The translations under genes were made by a program, and so were the position numbers. A DNA stretch of 64,000 nucleotides from Amaurobius ferox (taxonomy: Eukaryota > Arthropoda > Arachnida > Araneae > Amaurobiidae). The notes beneath the pieces are model-generated. The model was not told the DNA's origin and did no database searches. It saw only the letters and a list, made by a program, of their open reading frames with translations. The DNA lies in NCBI GenBank assembly GCA_951213105.1, contig OX578137.1:73714604-73778603 (forward strand). The letters are read 5' to 3'. This document shows positions 8,893 through 20,045 of this stretch, piece after piece (position 1 is the first letter of the stretch; each line of letters opens with the position of its first letter).

Positions 8893-11800
8893 AAATGAAT
8901 TTTGATGGTTTATTACGGAAAAAAAATGTCCAGACTGAACGTGACAGAGTTTTCTTAGTCTATTTACGGAGAAGATGTATATGGTAACAAGATAAAAATA
9001 TTTTGTACGCTTCTTGCATACAAAATGATCTTTTGTACGCTTCTTGCATACAAAATGAATTTTGATGGTTTATTACGGAAAAAAAATGTCCAGACTGAAC
9101 GTGACAGAGTTTTCTTAGTCTATTTACGGAGAAGATGTATATGGTAACAAGATAAAAATATTTTGTACGCTTCTTGCATACAAAATGATCTTTTGTACGC
9201 TTCTTGCATACAAAATGAATTTTGATGGTTTATTACGGAAAAAAAATGTCCAGACTGAACGTGACAGAGTTTTCTTAGTCTATTTACGGAGAAGATGTAT
9301 ATGGTAACAAGATAAAAATATTTTGTACGCTTCTTGCATACAAAATGATCTTTTGTACGCTTCTTGCATACAAAATGAATTTTGATGGTTTATTACGGAA
9401 AAAAAATGTCCAGACTGAACGTGACAGAGTTTTCTTAGTCTATTTACGGAGAAGATGTATATGGTAACAAGATAAAAATATTTTGTACGCTTCTTGCATA
9501 CAAAATGATCTTTTGTACGCTTCTTGCATACAAAATGAATTTTGATGGTTTATTACGGAAAAAAAATGTCCAGACTGAACGTGACAGAGTTTTCTTAGTC
9601 TATTTACGGAGAAGATGTATATGGTAACAAGATAAAAATATTTTGTACGCTTCTTGCATACAAAATGATCTTTTGTACGCTTCTTGCATACAAAATGAAT
9701 TTTGATGGTTTATTACGGAAAAAAAATGTCCAGACTGAACGTGACAGAGTTTTCTTAGTCTATTTACGGAGAAGATGTATATGGTAACAAGATAAAAATA
9801 TTTTGTACGCTTCTTGCATACAAAATGATCTTTTGTACGCTTCTTGCATACAAAATGAATTTTGATGGTTTATTACGGAAAAAAAATGTCCAGACTGAAC
9901 GTGACAGAGTTTTCTTAGTCTATTTACGGAGAAGATGTATATGGTAACAAGATAAAAATATTTTGTACGCTTCTTGCATACAAAATGATCTTTTGTACGC
10001 TTCTTGCATACAAAATGAATTTTGATGGTTTATTACGGAAAAAAAATGTCCAGACTGAACGTGACAGAGTTTTCTTAGTCTATTTACGGAGAAGATGTAT
10101 ATGGTAACAAGATAAAAATATTTTGTACGCTTCTTGCATACAAAATGATCTTTTGTACGCTTCTTGCATACAAAATGAATTTTGATGGTTTATTACGGAA
10201 AAAAAATGTCCAGACTGAACGTGACAGAGTTTTCTTAGTCTATTTACGGAGAAGATGTATATGGTAACAAGATAAAAATATTTTGTACGCTTCTTGCATA
10301 CAAAATGATCTTTTGTACGCTTCTTGCATACAAAATGAATTTTGATGGTTTATTACGGAAAAAAAATGTCCAGACTGAACGTGACAGAGTTTTCTTAGTC
10401 TATTTACGGAGAAGATGTATATGGTAACAAGATAAAAATATTTTGTACGCTTCTTGCATACAAAATGATCTTTTGTACGCTTCTTGCATACAAAATGAAT
10501 TTTGATGGTTTATTACGGAAAAAAAATGTCCAGACTGAACGTGACAGAGTTTTCTTAGTCTATTTACGGAGAAGATGTATATGGTAACAAGATAAAAATA
10601 TTTTGTACGCTTCTTGCATACAAAATGATCTTTTGTACGCTTCTTGCATACAAAATGAATTTTGATGGTTTATTACGGAAAAAAAATGTCCAGACTGAAC
10701 GTGACAGAGTTTTCTTAGTCTATTTACGGAGAAGATGTATATGGTAACAAGATAAAAATATTTTGTACGCTTCTTGCATACAAAATGATCTTTTGTACGC
10801 TTCTTGCATACAAAATGAATTTTGATGGTTTATTACGGAAAAAAAATGTCCAGACTGAACGTGACAGAGTTTTCTTAGTCTATTTACGGAGAAGATGTAT
10901 ATGGTAACAAGATAAAAATATTTTGTACGCTTCTTGCATACAAAATGATCTTTTGTACGCTTCTTGCATACAAAATGAATTTTGATGGTTTATTACGGAA
11001 AAAAAATGTCCAGACTGAACGTGACAGAGTTTTCTTAGTCTATTTACGGAGAAGATGTATATGGTAACAAGATAAAAATATTTTGTACGCTTCTTGCATA
11101 CAAAATGATCTTTTGTACGCTTCTTGCATACAAAATGAATTTTGATGGTTTATTACGGAAAAAAAATGTCCAGACTGAACGTGACAGAGTTTTCTTAGTC
11201 TATTTACGGAGAAGATGTATATGGTAACAAGATAAAAATATTTTGTACGCTTCTTGCATACAAAATGATCTTTTGTACGCTTCTTGCATACAAAATGAAT
11301 TTTGATGGTTTATTACGGAAAAAAAATGTCCAGACTGAACGTGACAGAGTTTTCTTAGTCTATTTACGGAGAAGATGTATATGGTAACAAGATAAAAATA
11401 TTTTGTACGCTTCTTGCATACAAAATGATCTTTTGTACGCTTCTTGCATACAAAATGAATTTTGATGGTTTATTACGGAAAAAAAATGTCCAGACTGAAC
11501 GTGACAGAGTTTTCTTAGTCTATTTACGGAGAAGATGTATATGGTAACAAGATAAAAATATTTTGTACGCTTCTTGCATACAAAATGATCTTTTGTACGC
11601 TTCTTGCATACAAAATGAATTTTGATGGTTTATTACGGAAAAAAAATGTCCAGACTGAACGTGACAGAGTTTTCTTAGTCTATTTACGGAGAAGATGTAT
11701 ATGGTAACAAGATAAAAATATTTTGTACGCTTCTTGCATACAAAATGATCTTTTGTACGCTTCTTGCATACAAAATGAATTTTGATGGTTTATTACGGAA

Positions 11801-12229
11801 AAAAAATGTCCAGACTGAACGTGACAGAGTTTTCTTAGTCTATTTACGGAGAAGATGTATATGGTAACAAGATAAAAATATTTTGTACGCTTCTTGCATA
11901 CAAAATGATCTTTTGTACGCTTCTTGCATACAAAATGAATTTTGATGGTTTATTACGGAAAAAAAATGTCCAGACTGAACGTGACAGAGTTTTCTTAGTC
12001 TATTTACGGAGAAGATGTATATGGTAACAAGATAAAAATATTTTGTACGCTTCTTGCATACAAAATGATCTTTTGTACGCTTCTTGCATACAAAATGAAT
12101 TTTGATGGTTTATTACGGAAAAAAAATGTCCAGACTGAACGTGACAGAGTTTTCTTAGTCTATTTACGGAGAAGATGTATATGGTAACAAGATAAAAATA
12201 TTTTGTACGCTTCTTGCATACAAAATGAT
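8893..12229. repeat. 160-bp satellite, about 20.9 head-to-tail copies
   Basis: The word TTTGATGGTTTATTACGG recurs every 160 bases from 8901 to 12101, which gives 21 starts. The last unit is cut after about 129 bases. I could see no substitution between units. Each full unit ends with two copies of a 30-bp module beginning TTTTGTACGCTTCTTGCATA. That module folds into a stem (TTTTGTACGC against GCATACAAAA, one mismatch) with a TTCTT loop. The terminal unit has only one module. The array starts right after the 3' end of LG copy 1 and stops cleanly at GATGCTTTCATTCC. There is no open frame. Such homogeneity means very recent amplification or assembly collapse/expansion. Confidence 0.98.
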
Positions 12230-13256
12230 GCTTTCATTCCAAATCATTGGCTGGTGAATAAAGTAGCCACCTCTACCATTCATTAAATGCAACTGACAGA
12301 TTCAGATATGTAAAAGTACTTGTATTTAATAAAAATGGGTTATTATAAAGGAATATTTTCCCCCTTATAGTGTATGAGTATTGATAAAAGTTTCTAACAC
12401 TCTAAATTGTATGTATTTTGGTATATAAGAACAGACTCTAACATTTTAAGCAAGGTAAGACTATATAGAATTCCTAGGGTCATACTTAAGTCCCTAATAA
12501 CTTTGCAAAGAAAGGACGATGGGTGTACACGTTAAATACATATGTCTTCTTAGAGTAATCACTTCCATTCGATAGGAAATGATCACATCCTATCGAATGA
12601 AAGTAATCGCAATGACCCTAGAGGAGAATTTGAAAAATTCGGAAAAAGGACTCGTCAACAAAACAATATAAACAAAATATCCAATTACAGAATAGTAGAA
12701 ATCTACAACAAAAACAAGCAAAACACTTATATAGAAAGCCATTTCGTTGAAAGTCGTTTAGTCAGGAACTGTAACACCGTGACAACCGCATTGCTTGTCA
12801 AAGTGGAAGATGATATTTTCTATCGAATTCAAATGTGCCTTATTCCTGACGGAGGGCATTTTAAACAGACTGTATGTTAGATTCCTCTGCATGTAAGTGT
12901 TGTTTAATTTAGCACCCCTGATTAGGACAGCGAATGGAAAATAACCGCTTTGTGCCAAATAAATGTCTTTAGTAAAAGTTTATTGCCGTTTGTTGCCTAG
13001 TTAGTCATCCAAGCTTTTACGTTCTTCTCTAGGGTCATTGAAATCCAAATGTTCTAGATCATGTATGATAACTATACTATTGATATACCTAACATGTGCA
13101 CTCATGGACCGGTCCTTACGAATTTTATTCTATTGCATGAGTACTTTACCAAGAACCTCTTATATGGTGTGATTATAATTAAAATTTAAATGGAGTGCGA
13201 CTCAAATCGATTTTCTCATAAGAAACTCCATTTTTAAGCAATTTATTTTCAATATT
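12230..13256. other. Spacer with one strong hairpin; no gene
   Basis: The only structured item is the hairpin at 12555-12610. A minus-strand open frame at 12758-12958 has no recognisable motif. Confidence 0.5.
12555..12610. repeat. Short perfect inverted repeat (hairpin)
   Basis: CATTCGATAGGA opposes TCCTATCGAATG with a short AATGATCACA loop, and flanking AATCACTT/AAAGTAAT bases extend the stem imperfectly. It may be the core of a tiny MITE or a decayed foldback. No poly-T follows, so there is no reason to call it a terminator. Confidence 0.7.
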
Positions 13257-13545
13257 GTCGACGCGGTGGTCAAGCGGTCAAGGGGAGGCGTTTCCTTGTG
13301 ATCGCTCGGTTGCCGTGTTGTGGGTTCGAGTCCCACCTGCGGACATGGATGTTGTGATGTTGGGCTAAGGAGATGTTCCAACCCCCACTGGTGCGCTGCG
13401 GCAACGTCATGTGACGGCTAACAGGTTCACGGCTCAGGCCATTGTTTAGGAGACATTGACTGTCCATGTCATATGTTCGGGATATTTATTCCGTTTGTAT
13501 AATGTTTGTATTATTCTCTGTCATTTGAAAAAAAAATATTTCAAT
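13257..13545 (+). mobile_element. tRNA-derived SINE, class-II tRNA head (copy 2)
   Basis: The head is nearly identical to that at 2491: GTCGACGCGGTGGTCAAGCG, a long variable arm, B box GGGTTCGAGTCCC, then ATGTTGTGATGTTGGGCTAA and GGCAACGTCATGTGACGGCT. After GACATTGACTGT it runs into the tail TGTTCGGGATATTTATTCCG and CTCTGTCATTTGAAAAAAAA, the same tail found at 4183-4262. The A-rich end fits retrotransposition. Read as protein on the minus strand the SINE gives a meaningless open frame (13270-13467). Confidence 0.87.
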
Positions 13546-16180
13546 GTTTACAATAAAATTTTTTTATATACATATATATTTGTTCCAAATAATCACAATT
13601 ATGGCATGTTACTCTTCATTTTATAGGGCTTTAAAAATGTTTCGATTGATACCAAGTTTAAAAAGGCCCCCCCCCCTATATTCACACACACACACCCCTT
13701 CCTGAATGTGCTAATAACGTCTTGAACATAAATATTGTATCGAGATAATTTTCTACTACAATTGTTGAAACTATTAAATGTTATGATAATTGAGGCGAGA
13801 ATTGCCCATTTTATGCGTAATTGCGTCGAATGGTGTACTATTCTGACATATTGAGAAAAGTTTTCGCTCGAATTTAAAAACAAAATGCGATCCAGTTCTA
13901 GAATTTTTGTTAACAAAGCCGAATATACAGTTTCGTAAAAATCCATTAATATTTGGAACAGCTAGCAACACAAGAAATCGACTACAGCCAGACAGAGGGA
14001 CAGGTAGTTAGATATCACTCCAAAAATAGACAAAACATGTTCAGAAAGTCTTAAAACATTTTTTGGTATCAAATTCTCGAAAACGAAAAATTTTCGTGAA
14101 AACAATCCTTTCTCTATACTATATTGAGAAAGTATGAGAAAATAAAAATAGTGATCAACTCTGTTACTCGTTATAGATTATAGTGAAACATCATTCTTTT
14201 TGCAAATTTCGAGTGGGAAAAGCTTGATGTGTATTATATGACTATGGTACAATGTACTATATTTCGATATTTTGTCAATTTTCTTTTAATAATTTTTTTT
14301 GGGGGGATTGGGATTCATACCGATTATATCCATAATTGTATTTATAATAATAATTATATTAAATTATATTCATAGATTAAAAGAATGCAGTTTATTTCGT
14401 CCAATTAGGACCACAAATGATGAAGTTATCGACAATGAAACGTTTGGATGTAACATTTGCAATCACTCTAGCATTGATTGGCTGAAGCAAGAAGCGTATG
14501 ATAACGTATAGCGCAGAAGTCGCAGATCTAAAATTAAATTTTTTACACATTTTGACCCTTTAACAAGAGAATTTACGTCCCTCGCAGAGGAACTGAGAAA
14601 TCAGCATGGAAAATCAGCATTACAAAATGGGACCTTTATGTCTGTAATATCAGCAATTGTAACGTCTGACGTCACATTGTCAATTGTGATACCGGGCCAG
14701 TGAATAATACGGAGCAATTTCAGAAATGTCAAATTACGAATTAACTTGCAGTGATCAAGTGATAGTTTTATTCGATTTCAGAAATTGTCAAAAATATAGA
14801 ATAAATCACCTTTTCATGCTAACGCAGTCGTGCATCTTGCCTGGTGATGGGCGCTAGGGCCCATCAATGGTGGAATATTAAAACATGGCAAAAGGAGAGA
14901 CACGTACACTAAATGATTACCAAATTTTTGGAGTTAAATTTCTTTAATTTATTATCTTAAAATATATATATTCCAGTATATGATAAACAAAGGCATTATA
15001 TCATATTACTATCTTTCAAACAATTTAATAAACACTCTTTTGATTCACATTGCGTATCCATTATTCTGCATCATAATTTTCTCTTTTTATGACATAACAT
15101 ACAAAAATTCTAAACTCATTCTATTTAGACTTGTCTTGAAACTGAACAAGATAATAGTTTTAAAAAAGTCTGCTGAGAAAGTTTTGGAATTCAGATCATC
15201 CTGTTTGGCTCATTGGACTTAAAAGCCGAAGTTAGTTCCAGTAATTTTCAAAATTTACTTTACATTTTAACTTAATCATATAAAGTCAAATAAGAATGGT
15301 ATATATATCTTAATATTTTATAAATATAGATCTTTCCCATTCCGGTAAGTAGCTCCAAAGAGGCGAGTTTCTTTATACTCTTCTAGAAACGAATTATAAC
15401 GTTACTTACAGTATTATTGTCAACTCCAGACGAGTATCTGGTCCTCGGGATGATATTGACAGTGGCGAAATCATCAATTTAAATTTTGATCTCTGAATTT
15501 ATAAATTTATATAAAATTTGGATCGGACCACCCGTAGATCCATCTCGTACGCTTCTTTTGTGCCATTTGCCCCGAAAAGATAGCCTCTCTCACACACACC
15601 GCTACCCTCCTAACGTCGCAAAACATCACGCACTGCAAAGTTATCCTATCCAAGGCGACAACACGTACCGCCTTTACAGAGGGGCGGCTCAGATCCATAG
15701 CCTCCAAACTTTTCTTTCCCAGACGATTAAAAAGAATGAAAACAGCACGATTATCCGGATAACGGGCTCTCAAAATGCGAAAGTGAAAACCGCAAAATGA
15801 AAGTTCAGGACAACGTTCAGATTATTTCGCCGTCAGAAGAACATTCAAATCAGAATATATAATGCAATTACACTCAGTATGAAAATACATTTAAATTCAG
15901 AAAAAAAATGGGAATTATAAAATTGCGACACGACAATGTCACAAAAACTTTTAAACTTCAATTATATTGGCGCACACTTGAGTGTATTCATTATCATGAT
16001 GCCCATTCCAGCCTTATTAAGAGAGAAAGCTTGACTCCAAATAGGCTGTTGAAATCGCAGCATGGCCTTTCAGAATGCCTTGCACCTTGAATCATGCTGA
16101 TAATTCGACGTTCTAGAAGATATACAAGTAAAATTAAAATGTTTTAAATATAATATTAAAAAAACTTGTAAAGGTCTCAC
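13546..16180. other. Spacer region with low-complexity tracts; no gene recognised
   Basis: A C13 run (13667-13675 region) followed by a CACACA tract, and a T8G6 run near 14291, are the only obvious features before 14500. Bases 14690-14730 contain TGACGTCACATTGTCAATTG, related in wording to the motif cluster at 16590-16940. A somewhat GC-richer stretch at 15490-15800 carries open frames on both strands without known motifs. None is convincing as a gene. Confidence 0.45.
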
Positions 16181-16186
16181 TGTACC

Positions 16187-16265
16187 AACTGGAGATCGGA
16201 TCGTGGGTCCTCGAACTGGCCAGCAAATGTTTTAAACATTGAGCTATTAGACACGATTCCAACTT
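16187..16265 (-). repeat. tRNA-like SINE head, type 2 (unit 1)
   Basis: On the minus strand the sequence has acceptor-like GGAATCGTG and CACGATCC ends, an A-box-like TAATAGCTCAATG and a B-box-like CCAGTTCGAGGACC. A related unit lies at 16500-16575, and both are followed downstream on the minus strand by a GATCTCCAG/CATCTGGAG element. The cloverleaf is imperfect, so this is a tRNA-derived repeat and not a tRNA gene. Confidence 0.5.
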
Positions 16266-16499
16266 TTTGTCGCTCTATAATCTCTTCCCTCTGAAGTCAG
16301 ATCGGCGCGCAACTGTCTTTTGGAATCTTTGTATACTCTGTTCTTTTTATCCAAGAATATATTTTAGCCGCGATGTATGAACTGCGCCATAATTCACAAG
16401 CTTCACTAAAAATGCGTAACTGGGTCTTTTCTGACCGAAAATCGTAACTGCATCTAACCTTCATGGTTAGTTATTTCTGTCTTTAATTCAAAAGTCATA

Positions 16500-16575
16500 T
16501 TGCTCCAGATGGGGAACGAACTTCCCAACTGATGCTATTACCATTGAGCTATTGGGATCAAATACCAATGTTTTC
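16500..16575 (-). repeat. tRNA-like SINE head, type 2 (unit 2)
   Basis: The minus-strand sequence contains CAATAGCTCAATGG (A-box-like) and GAAGTTCGTTCCCC (B-box-like). It resembles the unit at 16187-16265. Flanking GAAGTGAA/GAAGTCAG words upstream of each unit suggest a partial tandem duplication of about 310 bp. Confidence 0.5.
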
Positions 16576-16589
16576 TCTTCGAAGTGAAC

Positions 16590-16940
16590 CCTCCCTAACA
16601 GCATGTTTCTTCACAGTGACGTAAGATTTACGTCCCACTGTGACTTTGGAACGTCACAGGACGTCTCGGCAATGTCATATTGAGGTCACAGCGAAGTCAT
16701 TTTGTTAATTTCATGGTCGTTTGTGACGTCACATTGTAATTGCCATTGTAATGTCGTCACATTGTTACGTGTTAATTAAATTGTGGAAACGTCACAGAAT
16801 ATAGTGACAATGAAGTTACAAAGTTACAAATACATAACGCCGCATAGAAGTCGCAAATATGATGTCACATTGTGACCCAGGTGTCACCTGACTACAACGT
16901 CACTGTCACACATGTGACGATCTTTGCTGTGACCGCTATA
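16590..16940. repeat. Cluster of GTCAC/GTGAC and TGACGTCA motifs
   Basis: About fifteen copies of GTCAC or its complement lie in about 350 bases, several as the palindrome TGACGTCA or as CGTCACATTGTGAC-type pairs. Examples are 16720-16735 (TGTGACGTCACATTG), 16862-16880 and 16900-16920. TGACGTCA is the consensus site of CREB/ATF factors, but no promoter or gene is adjacent, and related wording at 14690-14720 argues for a repeat-derived sequence. Confidence 0.6.
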
Positions 16941-19080
16941 AGCTATAAATAAAATATCTTGTTAATATATGTGACAATATTATATTCAGTATATTTAAGT
17001 AAATTTTACGCGAATCAAGTAATGGCTGACATATGTGTCTATCTACAATTACGATTCATACTACATGAAAAGAACCAATTCTCATATTTCCTTTAACTTA
17101 ACAACGCTTAATATTTACTTCAGTGGAAATTTATAGCATAGACTTGTAACGTCTCAGGATAAAGTGTTTTCTTGAGAAATGTTCCTTCCCAGTTCTCAAA
17201 AACTCTTTTCCACTTCGAATGAAAAACAGCTAATGGTTTTTGAATCCACAGATGGGAATGTCAAATAAATCCAATCAGAGGAGAGACTAATACTTCTTTT
17301 GAAATGAAAAAAGAAGTATATTATTTCTTTTTTGACACAGTCATAAAAAATCTATTCTCAGAGTCTCTAGTCAAATATACTTTTCCTAAAGAGCAAACAT
17401 ATTGCATGTAACAGTACTGGCATAACAAAGAAAATATTCGAAATCGAAATTTTGACGAGATTTATACTTTGAACAATCTAATACAAGAATCTATTTTTTA
17501 AAATAGCGTTTAAGGGTTTATGGGGGTATGTGTGTGTGCATTTTTATACTATAGCAATATCAGTCATATTTTATCGATATATGTCATATTTTACTGATAT
17601 TTAGAAGTTTTACCTTAAAAGAACCATTTGCTGATTATATTTTAATACAAAAATATCTAAATGACATTTATTCCTAAAATGGTCAAAATCCAAACCCGTA
17701 ATGTAAAATATGAATTTTGCATTGATTATCTGTCACATTTACATGATTTATTTTTCATGTAGAAAGTAAACTAAACATGTATGAGCAATACCTAAAATAT
17801 TTGGATAAACCACTTTTACTAGAAGTAAAATTAACGAACATAATTAAACACAAATTAATAAACAATGTAGTATACAGCTGTTTCAAAGATACGTTGAATA
17901 TTCTATTTTAGTGCTAAGCAGACTAAAGACCCCGTATTAAAAAAAGAAAAAATCCAAGATCCAAGGCTTTTTCTTTTCGGGGCACCTGTGAGAAAACTCA
18001 CGTATCCCCACATCGGAAATATAAGTTCTTAGAATACTTTTATAATTGAAATTTGATGTGAAGCATTCCTTTTCTGGGCGGATGCTTGAAAAGATTGACA
18101 GTGATGATGGCTTAGACTGTGATCAAAAATACCTTGGAAGATGGACCACCAATGTTGAGAGGGAAAAAAAATATTGTCGCAAATGGAAAAAACAGAAGGG
18201 TATATATGCCCACGTTCTGGATTAAGATTCCACCTGTAAAAGCCAACCAGAAAGCAGAATGAAGCACAGCTTAACCAATCCGAAACATAGAACTAATTTT
18301 ACCTAACAGATTGACCAATTTCTGTTAACAGACTTCAACGAACGTTCAAGCAATGGTATATATTTTTCCAACATGCATTTCTTTCAACTACTTCGATACA
18401 GTGTACATCAGTAATTTCAATAGTAACTGCTATCCCAAATTGCCCAATTGACCAGTATTTTTTATATTTTCCTATTATATAGCTATATATTTGTTGACCG
18501 TCAATGAGTGCATCATTATCTGGAGTAAGACGCCTGAAAATGGATAAGCCAAATCTGCCATTTCTAATCTAAACGGTCTAGAGTCTAGACTACGGTGCTC
18601 TTACCGTACTCCAACATTGCATGATGCGCTGCTTCTATTTACCTAATTTTAAAATTTCTGAGCTGGAAACTATTATTAGTTCACCTGAAGTGTTATAGAA
18701 ATAAAATAGTGAATCATTTAAAATGCTTGTTTTCCAAAATTCAGTTGAAGTAATAATCAGAAATCTGTACTATAACTTCAACTAAATTCACTAAACGATT
18801 GTACAATACCATTTTGTTTAAAGTAGTATCTTCTTCTCTTAGATGTTTAGAGTAGAAAATTAAGGAAAATAAAGATTGCCAAAGAAAAACACCAAAAAGT
18901 ATAAAACTTAAGCTTTATGCCTGAAAAGTATAAGGTAATTTTTTCGTGTATTCTATACAAGTACTTTATCTTTCCGTTGCATATTTATAAACATAATATT
19001 AAACATAAACTATAGAGAAATAATGCAACATAGAAAAGATGCCAAAATATAAAAGAAATATTTATACTATGCTAGCAGCT
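16941..19080. other. AT-rich spacer containing one dispersed-repeat copy
   Basis: Only the repeat at 17160-17310 was recognised. The remainder, including 17900-18650, has no coding feature I can name. Confidence 0.45.
17160..17310 (+). repeat. Dispersed repeat shared with 24600-24750
   Basis: AAAAACTCTTTTC, then GAATGAAAAACAGCTAATGG, then CACAGATGGGAATGTCAAAT are matched at 24646-24725 in the same order (GAATGAAAAACAGCTAATGG again identical). Both copies are about 150 bases and non-coding. Confidence 0.75.
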
Positions 19081-19084
19081 TACC

Positions 19085-19991
19085 CGTTCTTCGTAGGTAG
19101 TTTATAATATAAAGAAACTTAAAATTCACAATCATGTGCAAATTCATATAGTATACTAAATGCCACTTTTATTCAAAATATTCTGTTAAATATTTAATAT
19201 AATGCTCTTAAAAAGAAGTTTAAGAATCTCTGTTCTCGCTATACAAAATTATATTCACGGGTAGATCTGGAGAATAAAACACCCTCGCCTTTTTTGTAAG
19301 CAAATTTGCAAAACATGTGGAATTGAATCAAATTATGCAAAATAAAAGCGTTAAAATTGTATAGGACCCGTACTACTTATATACGTGAATATTAGAAGAT
19401 ATAACCTGTATTAGTAGATTACATGTATAAATTGAAGATATAAATAAACTCGTAATATGTAAACCTGAAGGCAGTAACTGATTCCAATATATGCCAAAAT
19501 GAAAATGCTAAAATTGTATGGAAAGTACTACTCGTACTACTTATAATGTAGTAGATTAGAACATATATCCGAGTGTTAGTAGAAGATTACTCGTATTAAA
19601 ATATTGGTATCATAAACTTTTGCCAAAATAAAACAGATGACATAATAATTTGAAAATATCAATAATCCCCGTAATCTTCCTACCAATAGGCTTGATTTCA
19701 ATATATGCCAATATATGTCAAACTATATGCCAATATAACTGTACTACTTATATTCTCGTAGATTAGAAGATATACCCGTGCATTTGTAGAAGATTACTCG
19801 TACAACGTACAATATATGAGTTTCAATAATTTTTGCCGCAATAAAACAATGGCATAACAACTTGAAAATATCAAAAATCTCTGAATCAGTAATCCCGGAA
19901 AATATCAATAATAATAATGTTTAAACCTGAAGACAGTAATTGATATTATCCAATCAAAAATGCAATGGCAATGGTATTTATTTTATATACA
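19085..19991 (+). repeat. LG repeat, copy 2 left part, with ~180-bp diverged tandem units
   Basis: The start is collinear with 7205-7400 of copy 1 (TTCAAAATATTCTRYTAAAT, then the GTAGATCTGGAGAATAAAAC block at 19261). From 19340 a degenerate unit repeats about every 180 bases. Its landmark is ACTTATATNNTCGTAGATTAGAAGATAT near 19378, 19550 and 19740, each followed by AGAAGATTACTCGTA-like sequence. The repeat is interrupted at 19992 by a Tc1 element and resumes at 22190. Confidence 0.65.
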
Positions 19992-20045
19992 TACAGTATT
20001 GTGGCAATTAATTGAGAAATTCAGTTTTTTTTATAAAATTCAGTT

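Noticed and set aside
8893..12229. CRISPR-like regular array
   Set aside because: Repeats are contiguous 160-bp units without variable spacers, and the context is an animal genome.
12758..12958. Possible Tc1 transposase C-terminus (TTALLVKV, PDGGHF)
   Set aside because: The resemblance covers only a few residues and needs frame changes; no catalytic motif was found nearby.
15486..15800. Overlapping open frames on both strands in a GC-richer patch
   Set aside because: Neither frame has a known domain or conserved motif; probably a repeat fragment.
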